Source of the DNA: Rhizaria sp. SCN 62-66
Taxonomy: Eukaryota; Rhizaria, unplaced
NCBI GenBank assembly: GCA_001724265.1
Contig: MEDY01000682.1
Coordinates: forward strand, 1 to 21,931
Reading direction: 5' to 3'
Length of the DNA stretch: 21,931 bases
This document shows, one piece after another, positions 9,101 through 18,705 of this stretch. The position numbers and the translations under genes are program-made. The first letter of the stretch is position 1. Every line of letters begins with the position of its first letter. The notes under the pieces were generated by a model. It did no database searches, was not told the DNA's origin, and worked only from the letters and a program-made list of their open reading frames with translations.

Positions 9101-11433
9101 ACCATGCAGTCGCGCACTGCAACTGCACTGTGTCGCAGTCCAAACTGATGTCATCACTCAAGCGTGTCAAGTGAGCTGTAGCGTTCAGCAAAGCAAGCGG
9201 ATTCCGTGGGTCTGCACATGAAATGAAATCCGTGGACGCCGCAGTTGCAGGGCGGGGTACTGATCCTGCTTCTGCAAGCGCTGCGGCGTCAGTGACCGCA
9301 ATTAGTGCGGATGTTAACCCAGCGAGAGTCAGCGGCACAGTCGCACCCAATGACACAGGCGCAAACGCATCAGAATCAACAGCACTCGTTTTGTTCCAGT
9401 GCGTGACAGTAAAAAGCACCGCAGCGGCCGCGGTGGCGTGGCAGGGCATGCGCGCAGCAGCGAACGAGGACAGCCACGCACCAGCGCGCATTGGCGGCGC
9501 TACGCCGGTCTGCGGCGGCGCCGCGACAAAAGGCGCGCCGACATCAAGGAGCCGTGTTGGCACAGGGTCGTGCGCGTCGAGAGAAACCGGCGGCAGTGCT
9601 GGGGCGACGGCCGCTACAGTGAAGACGCACTGTGCGCGCTTTACCGCAGCGTCCGTTGCCACGTCGACGCCGGGTCCGGCCTTGTTGGCAGCGCCATTGT
9701 AGCTGTCGCACGTCGAGTGCCACACCGCGGCGCCCAGCGCGGCGGCCAACGCGGCGTGTTGAGCCGCAAGCTCTGGGAACTCGGCTGCGGGCCGTTCAGG
9801 GCACCAGATAGCTGCTAAGAGAGACGCACCTTTGCTGAGAGCGGAGTCGTCGACTGGCAGAATCAGCCGTGCGTAGGCAGCCTGCCTCGCAGACTGGGTC
9901 GAAGCAGCGGGAACGTGGCCGTCCTCTTGAGCAAGCCGTGCATCTTTGTGTTGTAACGCAGGAGTGGTGAGCGTGGGCGCGCCTGTGTTGAGGTAGTCGA
10001 ACTGTGCAACTGCGCGCAACGCGGCCCGGAGCGACTTGACTTCGGCGTGAGGGCCACTGCCCACGATGCTGCTGCCAAAGTTGCTCCCGTCGCCGTCACC
10101 ATCGCCGTCGCCGTCGCTGCCAGCGGCCTCATCGTCAGAGCCGTTGTCCGCGTGTTCACTGACGTTCTCGGCCGCATCGCTGATGGCATTGCTGACGGCC
10201 GCCCGGTGCAGCCGCGACGCCAGCGCAACGATGCCGCCCAGGAACGAGCGCGGCCTCATCGCGCCGTGCTGCTGCTTCAAACCGTCGGCGGCGCTCGATT
10301 CAAAGCCGTCAAGCGACTGCATCTGCGCCTCCGCAGCGGCCGCGGCGGTTGCGACGTCCTTCATGAGCTGCAGCCGGAGCCCGCTGCTCACCGTGGCGGC
10401 CCCTTTGCGGCCGTGCTGCGGCTGCCGGCCGGCGAGCACCGCAGGCGCGGACAGAGACAGGAGCCGCTGCCAGTGTGTCAAGGCGAGCTCGACTGGTGCA
10501 GAAGAAGTTGGCCGTTGACCAGCTTTCTTGTCGTCGAGTGCGGGATACGTAGCCCTGCACTGCGACACGACGCCACTCAGCTCAGCAGACATCGGCGGCA
10601 GCGCCACGTCAACCTCATACTCCCCATCGTAACGCGCGTATCCACGCGGGCCACGTCTCCAGCCGTCCCCCGCATCGCCCGCATCGCCGCGCTGCCCGCG
10701 CGCGCATTGCCCGCCGTCCTGGGTGGCGCACGGGGCGACGCTGCGATCCAGCGCCGCGAGCAGCGCGCCGTGCCCGTCGTGCGGCGCGGGCGCGGGGGTC
10801 CGCGGGCGCGCCGGCCAGCAGCGCGGGCGCCGCAGGCAGCAAGGCCCGGGCGCGCGCGCGCCACGCCTAGCACTGCGCGCGGGCCAGCGCCTGCGCTCGC
10901 GCAGCCGCGGCGGGCCCGAGGCCGGCCAGCGCCGCAGACGCAGACGCCGACAGCGACGACGACGACAGCGACGACGCAGATGAGAGCGCCTGGTAGCGCT
11001 CGACAGCGGGCGACGCGGAGATTGGTGTGGGGACTGACGAGGCAGAGGTGGAGGCGGAGGCGGCTGCGTGCGGGTAAGCCGGGGTGCGCGGAGGCGCGGA
11101 GGGGCCGTACGCGACGGCGCCGGCACGGCTCGGTGTGTGCGCAACAGTGTGCGGCGCAGCGGTGGGTGGAGCGAGCGGATATGTGGCTGTAGCCGACACC
11201 AAAACAACGTTGTCGTCGTCGCTGTCGGAGAGCTCGATTGCGCTCTCTGACGAGCTCAGTGGTACGCCGCCATGCGTGGCACCGGGCGGTGACGTGATAA
11301 CTCGGCCAGGGGTGACGGTGGAAGCCGTACGAGTCCGGCCGGTCGGGCGTCCAGCGGCCGCGGATGATGGCGCGGCTGATAGCGGCGAGGTCGAGGGGCG
11401 AGGCCGCGATGACGCGGACTTGCGCTGGGACAT
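6108..11433 (-). CDS. Large Ala/Ser-rich protein with acidic tail, unknown function; frame broken near 5' end
   Basis: The main frame is open from about 10790 down to a TAA at 6108-6110. The likely N-terminus lies in another frame from ATG at 11433 (MSQRKSASS...). The two frames must be joined between about 10870 and 10745. One route reads a TAG at 10869-10867 as sense and needs one base removed, for example in the C-run (plus-strand GGGGG, 10785-10790), giving about 1,774 residues. The other is a GT-AG intron 10873-10741 with matching phase, giving about 1,730 residues. The N-terminal 80 residues are Ser/Thr/Pro-rich with IELSDSDDD and DDNVVLV, both resembling SUMO-interaction motifs. The middle is Ala-rich, mostly helical-looking and without a motif I recognise. 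About residues 1,480-1,600 are strongly acidic with an Asp run, and the end (FYSDVSADDE) is acidic again. Composition suggests a nuclear protein; this is inference only. ATG at 11733 is unlikely because the sequence before 11433 is AT-rich. Confidence 0.7.
6643..6690 (-). repeat. Asp-coding GAT/GAC repeat
   Basis: On the plus strand this is an ATC/GTC run that encodes, on the minus strand, a near-continuous Asp stretch followed by KKEDE. It is part of the acidic C-terminal third of the large minus-strand protein and is a likely length-variable microsatellite. Confidence 0.75.
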
Positions 11434-12022
11434 GCAGGGGTGTATAATCCGGCCGCAACCCACTATGGACAATGAAATGATGTCGTTGGATGCGAGTTGG
11501 TGAGCATGAAGCAAAGTGACCACAAATCTTTTTTGGCGTCGACGAGTGGAGCGACAGGCTGAAGTGACCCGACAGTAAAAAGATACATATGTACCGCAGA
11601 ACTGCGTGAAACGGCGTGCTCGAAATCGAATTATAATTATCTGTAGTATTAATATTTGTGATCGAAACGCCATAGCTGCTGACGGATTATTTGGTGCAGA
11701 AAACAATGTTAAACACCACAAACAACACCTCACCTAGCAATCTTTTATCCCGCACTTGACATTCGTGTATTATTCTGAACACTGGAACCCAATAGTAATA
11801 CTATAGAGCATTGACGGTGGTTCCTACTAAACGACGTGCGTTTGAGTCGGAATCTTGTGTTCATTGGCACTCGTGAACCCTTCTTGGTCGCCTATCGGCC
11901 CTATGTTATCGTGTTCAACTGTCCGCAAGCCAGCCCACGCATCCCTTGCTTCAGCTTCGCGCAAGACCCTCGCTCTCTTAGCTTCTCAAACGACCATTGG
12001 AATTTCGCACTTACGTCGTGCC
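11434..12022. promoter_or_regulatory. Divergent promoter region
   Basis: About 590 bases separate the starts of two large genes pointing away from each other, so both promoters should lie here. The sequence is AT-rich around 11620-11820, with ATTATAATTAT at about 11631 and CTATAG at 11800. It becomes CT-rich from about 11870 towards the plus-strand gene, as in a 5' leader. No specific factor site can be named. Confidence 0.5.
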
Positions 12023-15000
12023 ATGTCATTTACTGCCCCTCGTGGGCGCCTGGTGCGCATTTGCGCCGACTACCAAGTCGGCTTCGTCTCGGACATTGAG
12101 GGCGACCTCGACCACTTAGAGCGCTTCCTCGACATCTCGCACGTCGTCACACGCGTTCCTGCGACGCCCGCGCTCTACGGTGTCGGCGCCGTGCCGCTCA
12201 ACACGTCTGCTGGAGTTAGCACAGCTACCCAATCTGCTGCCTTGCCGCAATCGCGCGCCGACGACCGTGACAACAGCGACGTCTCGCAATCCCAGCCGCT
12301 CCCACAGCTACAATCGCGGTCGCCACAGTGCGAGTCTGAGCAGGCTGAGTCATGGGAAGCGTGCGCAGTGGCGACCGCGGTAGCGCGCGGGCGCTTGCAG
12401 CTGCAGGGCCGGTTCCCCGCGCCCGTCTACTACGGCGCCACGGCCGCCGCGGGCTCGCCGCTTCCGCCCTACCCGGTCCCCCTCACCACGCTGCCCTGGC
12501 CGCCTGCCTCCTGCAGCAGCAGCGCCGCCTCTGCAGACAGCAGTGGCGACGACAACGAGGTTGTTGCCGCGGAGGCTCTGGCCGAGGCGGCGTGGCCGTG
12601 GCTGCGCGCGTTCGTGTGCGACCCGTGCCCTATCGTCGCGCCCGTCCCCTGGGAGCTCGCCCTCGTCTCCAACTCGAGCTCCAGCCCCAACCTCAGCTCC
12701 AGTGACTCCAGTGACCTGAGTGCGAGTACAAGAAACAGCAGCGGCGCGCCGCGGTCGTTCTTCGTGTTCGGCGGCGACGCGTTCGACAAGGGCGACGACG
12801 TGACGACGGCGTCAATCATCACCACGCTCAAGCGGCGCTTCCCGCGGCGCGTCGGGCTTATCCTGGGTAACCGCGACACAAACAAAATGAAGCTCGCGTC
12901 CGAGCTCGCGGCCGGCGAGGTTGGCGCAATCGACGTCATGCCCCTTCTCCACGCCCAGCAGCAGCAGCAGCAGCAGCAGCTCCAACACGGCTCGCACGGC
13001 CACCAGCACCAGCACCACTCGCCGCAACACGCCCACGGCGACAAGCATCACCACTCTACCAGCGGCGGCAGTGTGCCTGCTCCCCCGGTCCGCACCGACG
13101 GCGACGGTGGCCACGGCCACAGACATGGACACGGGCAGAGCCACGAGCAGGGCGCGATCCCGTCGCTGGCGGCACTGCACGCGGCGGTGACCTCACGCGC
13201 GCTGCGGTCCTCGCTCAACAAGCGCACGGCGGGGCCCTTCTGGCTGCCGCTGGGGCATCCGCTGCGCGGGCCCGAGCCCGGCGAGTACTATAAGACGCTC
13301 ATCGCCGACAAGGGACTGCACGGCGCGCGCGAAGCGGCGGCCGGTGCTCACGGTCACTCTAGCGATGCCGGCCACGGTCATGGCCACGGCCAGAGCCACG
13401 CTGGCGCGGGCGGCGTCGCACTCGCGCCCGCTCTGTCTCTCCATGGCGGCGACAAGAGCACCGCGCACGACAATGCCGGCGCAGCGAGTGCGAGCGCGCT
13501 GGGCGCTGTGGCGGAGCGCGTGCTCGCGGACCTGGCCGCGGCCGACTGCGCGCCGTCCCCGGCCGACTGCGACCCGGCCGCGCTTCTGGCGGTGGGCTGC
13601 GCGGGCATCCCGCCGCTGCTTCCCGCGACGGCGCTCACGGCCACGCGGCTGGCCAAGCTGCGCTGGATGCTCGACCACACGATGGGCTGCGGCGCCGTGT
13701 TCGAAGACCGGCGCGACGAGCTCGCGCGCGGCTACGGGGCGCGCGCGCGCCAGTGTCTCCGCCTTCTGATCCAGAACCAGAGCTTCCGCAACGGCGCCGG
13801 CGCTCGTGTCGAAGCAGTGGACGCGGAAGTGCGGCGGCAGCTGGCGGGGCGGATGGAGCAGTTCCTGCTCTCGCTTACTGCGGCCACGGCGGGCGCGAGA
13901 GGCGGCGCGCACCGGCCCGGCGCCAGCGCGGTGCACACGGCCTGCGGCGCCAACGCGGAGCCCGCGTGCGGTGCGCGCGCCGTGACCGCGCCCGCACCCG
14001 CGCTGTGCCAGTCGCAGCTCACTGTGCCCACGGGCGCGGTGCCCGACGCGCACGTGCTGCTGTCGTTTACGCGCGGCACGGGCGCGCCGTGGGGCTTTAT
14101 GCGGCGCTACCTGCGCCACGCGCAGCCCACGGCCGTGGTTGGCGACTCGATCTTCACGCATGGCGGGCTCGACGCGGACATCATCGGCTTCGTGCCCGAC
14201 CCGCGCGCGCACGCTGACCACCGCAGGCTGGCGCCGCTGTATCGCATGTCGGGCCACGCGCCCGCGCACGCGGGCACCGACTGCGGCGAGACCGACGCCA
14301 GCGGCCGCCACATCTGCGAGGCGGAGGACGACGAGGACGACGACGCGTTCGTGGACCACGAGTGCAAGCGCGGGCTGAGGCCGCACAACCCCGACAAAGT
14401 CATCAGTCCCACGAACCCTGCCGCCGCGCCTGCACCTGCGACTACGGCACACGGCGCTGCCGCGGCGACTGCGGTCCCCAGCGCGGCGCCCGAGCTGGCG
14501 ACCGTCGCGTCGACGGGCAAGCCCTTCAACGACCGCGCCCCCGGCGTGGACCTGAAGCTGAGCCGGCCCGTCGCCGAGTGGTCCGCCGCGATCAACGTTA
14601 TCGCGCGCGACGCGGTGGCGGCCTGGGAGGCGTGGCCGTGGTACCGCTCGCGCGGCGGGGCCCGGCAGGCGCGCGCGCTCGTCGGCGTGTGGCGGCACGA
14701 CGTTGACGACGACGGACACGGCGAGCATGCCGGCCACACGCGCCACGGCGAGGGCAAGGCAGAGACGACGTCTATCCAGCACAGTGTGCAGCACGGTGTG
14801 CAGCGCGGCGCGGCGCTGCCGGTGCGTGGTGCTGTGCAGCCTCGTGGATGCTCCGGCACGAGTACCAGTGCAAATGCTGGGGTGAATCCGAGTAGCTACG
14901 GTGTGAATGTGCTGCGTGACCCTTACACGACCCCTTACACTGCGAATTACGCACTGACCCAGCTGAACCCCGCGCTCACCGTCGCATCGCCCCAGCCTGC

Positions 15001-16908
15001 TTTGATTGCACAAGAGACCGAGAGCGCGAGCCACAGCAGCAACGTCGCGCACGCCAGCGCGAGCGCGAGCGCGGGCGCTGGCGGCGCGCAGTACCCGACG
15101 GTGCAGTCGGTGCTGTCGCTAGTCCCCAGCCCGCGCCGGTCAGCCGAGGCGCTCTACGTGGCCGCGCTCGCCGCCACCGTGAGCAGCAGCAGCGGCGCCT
15201 ACTCAGCCTCGAGCGCCGAGAGCGACGTCGTCGGGTCGAGCCGCGAGCTCGGCATCCTCTACCCCGCGACCGGGCCCAGTGCACTTTGGGACTGCCCGCC
15301 CTCGCAGGCCGCAGCGGCGCGAAACAGCGCTGGACAGTCCGCCCTGGGCAATGTAACGCATGCGAGTGCTGCCGGTGCGCCGCCGCCGATGTGGCTGACT
15401 CAGTCGCTGCACGCGAACCCGTCGCAGGCCCTGTTCGAGCCCGGACTGCCGTTTAGCACTGACGATGACACTGCTAGCTTAGGGGCTTGCAACAAGAGTA
15501 GAGCAACTGCAACAGTGTCCGCAGCAATGGCAGCCACCGAGGACTCGGAGCCCTCAACTGCAGCCGCGCGATATTACAGTATCCTCAACAATAGCAACGC
15601 TAAAGGCAGCAAAAACAGCAGTAGCAGTGTGGCATCGAATGTTGTGTCGACTGCGAGTGCGTTTACTTCCGTCCTGCGGTCAGCCGCAGTCACCGCGGCC
15701 GCGGCCTCCGTCGCCGACACAGTGAGCGTACGCGGCGACAAGAGAGTCTTCTCGCCCCTCGTGGTGCCGCTAGCGCCGCGCGACGACCCCCTGTCGTTCG
15801 CACCCCTCAGCTCGTCGCCGGCCTTTCCCTACATGTACGCCCCGCCGTCCGCCGCGGCCGTGGCCGCCTCTCACGCGTACAGCCACGGCCACGCGGCTCA
15901 CGGCCACCGCGCGACGCCCGCGCAGTCGGCTGACGCCGCGACGCGGGCACTGTCGCCGTACCTGATGCTGCCCGCTGCGGGCGACGTGGGCGGCGCCGCG
16001 CTCGACGCAGCCGGCCTGCGCGCGGACCCCGCGTGGTGGCCGCTGCCGCACCCGCGCGTGTCGCTACCGCCGCTGGTTGCACAGCTGCCGCCGCGCCTGC
16101 GCGCCGCCGCGGTCACGGGCGAGCTCGCGCTCTGGGACATCGCGTCGCCCTACACCACCGCTGCCGATGCGGCCGCAGCCACCGCAGCACCCCTGGGCCA
16201 GGGCCAGAGCGAACATATGGATGGCAGTGTGCGTGCGACCGCAACTGTGACTACAACTTCGCCTGCGAGCGAGAGTGCGTGTGACACGGCGAGCCACCGC
16301 GAGCAGGGCCCGTACCCGACATCGCTGGCGGTCGCGGTGCGCGCGAGCAACCGGTACCGAGTGCGCGCAGGCAACACACTCATGGGCTACGGATACCGGC
16401 CCGCGGCGGGCGGGCGCACCGTGATCGTGCGCAACCACTTCAACAACAGCAGCAACCCCGTCTGGAAGGACGCCGCCACCGTCACGATCGCCCGGGCCGG
16501 CGGGGCGCGCAACGGCGGCAACGGCAGTCGCGCTGCCCGGAGCTGCGGTGCGACTGGCTCGACAACGCTGCTCCCGTCCGTGTACACCGGACGCAGTGGC
16601 GACGCGGCGGGCTCTGGCGCCGGCGCGGTGCGGCCCGTGCGCGCGGGCGTGGGGCTCGTGCGCGTGCTCAGCGGCCACGTGCCGTGGGGCGACTCGCCCG
16701 CGCTGATGCGCCACACGCTGCGCATCGCACCGTCGCAGGCCGGCAAGGGCGGCGATGCAGACGCGAGTGGCGGCGCGGCCGTCGTCTCCGCGGGCGCGGC
16801 CGCCGCGAGCCTGTTCGAGGTCGTGATCTCCGACTCGAGCTACAGTTCCGGCCGCTGCACGCGCCGCCTCTCACCCGCGCTCGCTGCGGAAGCCGCCGCA
16901 CTCATCTC

Positions 16909-16940
<32 letters not shown>

Positions 16941-18280
16941 GCGTCGCGTCGGTGGGCAGCACTGGCTCCATCAAGACCGCGGGCAGCGCGAGCCATGTGT
17001 ACGCGACCGACTTCCCGGTTCGCAGGCACGCGTGGGAGGCCAAGAACAAGAACCGCGCTCGGCTGGCCCCGCCCGCGGCCGCCATCACGCACAGCGGCGG
17101 CGGGGCTGCCCCCGGCGTGAGCGCTGTGTGCGACGAGGCCGGGACGGCGGTGGTGACCGTGCCCACGCCCGCCGCGCGCATCGCTGTGGCCGAGGTGCTG
17201 ATTCGCGGCGGCACCGTGTTCGCAACGCTTCCCGCTCTCCACAACAGCAGCAACATCAACACAGACGGTGCTGCGAAGACTGCCGTCGCTGGCCCCGTGG
17301 CGGCGCTCGAGTTTACGGTCACGACCGTGCACGGCGTGCTGGCCGACGGCTCGCCGTACTCGTACCTGCTCGCGCCGAGCCTCCTCGCCGAGGCGCCCGC
17401 GGCCGTGCGCAGCGCTGCCGACACCTTCGCGCGCGTGCTCGCGCTCAGCAACAATGCGAATGATAGCAACAGCGACAACTCGGACATGAACGCGAATGTC
17501 CGTGCAAGCGCGAGTTCGGAGCCTCTCGAGTGTTTCGACCGCCTGTTCGCGTCCGCGCTGCCCGCGGGCACGCGCGTGGCGGACGCGCTGCGTCTGCGCC
17601 GCGACTACCTGCTCGCCGCGCGCGCCGATCTGGCCAACGCGCTGGGCTGCGATGGGCTTGTCGGCCTTTGCGTCGGCGCCGATGCTAACGCCGCCACGGC
17701 CGCGGCTGCCGCCGAGAGCGCTGTGGACCCCAAGGCGGCCGCCGCGGCGGCTGCGGAGGCCGCGGCGGCGGGCGTGGCGGCCGCGGCCGCGGTACCCGGG
17801 CTGCCCGCGGGGTTCACGCTAGAGCCCGTGCCTGGCCGCGAGGGCCTCGCGGGCTACTGGGTCAAGGCTAAGGTTCCGCTCGCGCGCCTCGCCGCGGGCA
17901 GCGCCAGTGGCAGCGCCGGTGCGGCAGGGGCCGCGTCTGCGGGCGTGGACACAGGGCTGCCGCGGTGGGACGGCGACTTCGCGGCGCGTCTGCACGTGGC
18001 GCTCGCCAGCGACGCCGCGCTCGCGCAGCTCGCGGCCGCGCCCGGCGACAATGCGGCGGCGGCCGCGGCGGCCGCGGTGCCGGGCGCTGAGCTGTTCCGG
18101 TCCGCGTTCGAGGCGGGCCCGTGTGCGTACGTGCTGGCGCGCGCGCATGGCCACGTGCTTGACTACGTGTACCTGCGCAGGGACGAGCTCGCGCAGCGCG
18201 TTCGCAGCTGGGACACGCCCGAGGGCGTCGACGACGTTGAGTGCGACGGTGGGGTCAGGCTGCTGCAGGCGATGTTCTGA
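12023..18280 (+). CDS. Giant calcineurin-like metallophosphoesterase with His/Gln/Ala-rich insertions
   Basis: An uninterrupted frame ends at TGA 18278-18280. From ATG 12023 it encodes about 2,085 residues. The metal-binding motifs of the calcineurin-like phosphoesterase fold appear in order: FVSDIEGD (Asp24), GGDAFDKGDD (Asp252), LGNRDTNK (Asn283, Asp285), FTHGGLD (His713) and SGHVPWGDSP (His1552), followed by VISDSSYSSG. Around residue 546, LRWMLDHTMGC precedes the His713 block. This set resembles large eukaryotic phosphoesterases of oomycetes and kinetoplastids (my recollection), whose substrates are unknown to me. The motifs normally fit in about 300-400 residues; here low-complexity insertions spread them over more than 1,500. 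Insertions include CAG-coded Gln runs, several His-Gly stretches and an acidic EDDEDDDAFVD block. The last 500 residues are Ala-rich. An in-frame ATG at 11903 would add 40 residues (rich in Ser, Ala and Arg, no acids) resembling a mitochondrial presequence. I prefer 12023 because the extra stretch lacks the GC-rich third positions. Confidence 0.85.
12956..12979 (+). repeat. (CAG)8 microsatellite coding polyglutamine
   Basis: Eight uninterrupted CAG codons inside the phosphoesterase gene, followed at once by a His-rich segment (HGSHGHQHQHH). It lies 24 codons after the GNRD metal-binding motif, in an insertion of the catalytic domain. Confidence 0.9.
13010..13140 (+). repeat. His-rich coding tract
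   Basis: CAC/CAT codons alternate with Gln, Gly and Ser, giving HQHQHH, HAHGDKHHH and later GHGHRHGHGQSH. A second GHGHGHGQSH segment follows at about 13370-13400. Clusters like these can bind divalent metals such as zinc, nickel or copper; whether they do so here is not shown. Confidence 0.7.
16910..16939 (+). repeat. (CAG)10 microsatellite coding polyglutamine
   Basis: Ten uninterrupted CAG codons in the C-terminal part of the phosphoesterase gene, about 75 codons after the GHVPWGDSP motif. It is the longest pure trinucleotide run in the window and probably varies in length between strains. Confidence 0.9.
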
Positions 18281-18388
18281 GCATGGCAGCAAGCAAACCG
18301 GCTGGCAATGGATTAATAACGGGTGAAGCGTAATGTGAGCTTCTGCATTCCCAACTTGAATTTAATAATGTGAACAACTCAGCAGAGC

Positions 18389-18394
18389 AATAAA
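18389..18394 (+). terminator. Candidate polyadenylation signal AATAAA
   Basis: It lies 109 bases after the TGA of the phosphoesterase gene and is followed by a T/GT-rich stretch (TATTGTATGTGC), the usual arrangement of a eukaryotic cleavage and polyadenylation site. Confidence 0.6.
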
Positions 18395-18511
18395 TCCCTC
18401 GTATCTACTGTATTGTATGTGCTTATATGTATTTATACTTGATTTTATGTTGTTAATACGTGAATGAATGTCCTGTGACTTGTTTTGTGGAAAAACGACT
18501 GTCATCCACCA

Positions 18512-18547
18512 GTGACCCTCCTCGAAAGAGGAGACGACGAAGGTTAC
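18512..18547. other. Possible structured RNA element
   Basis: CTCCTC at 18518-18523 and GAGGAG at 18528-18533 form a perfect stem closed by a GAAA loop, a very stable GNRA tetraloop. Directly outside, GTGACC (18512-18517) can pair with GGTTAC (18542-18547) with one G-U pair, leaving an eight-base bulge (ACGACGAA). CCAG before and CTGG at about 18583 could close a larger structure. It sits between the end of the phosphoesterase gene and ATG6. It could be an ATG6 leader element, a small noncoding RNA or chance; no known RNA family is recognised. Confidence 0.35.
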
Positions 18548-18705
18548 GAAAGAACTGTCTGACTCTCGCTACAGTGACCGTCATCTGGTACGTGGACACC
18601 AAAGCCGATAGCTAGTGAAGACTTTGCTTCTATAAGTGATTTAGTGGCAGCGCCAAAGATTGTCTATCACTGTGATATCCTGGCTCTAAGCCCAGCTACG
18701 ACCCG

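Noticed and set aside
10047-11192. A long plus-strand ORF of 381 codons opposite the large minus-strand gene.
   Set aside because: It is very Arg- and Ala-rich and changes character along its length, as expected of an antisense shadow of GC-rich coding DNA.
13193-15052. A 619-codon minus-strand ORF within the phosphoesterase gene.
   Set aside because: Arg/Val/His-rich antisense shadow; the plus strand carries the conserved enzyme motifs.
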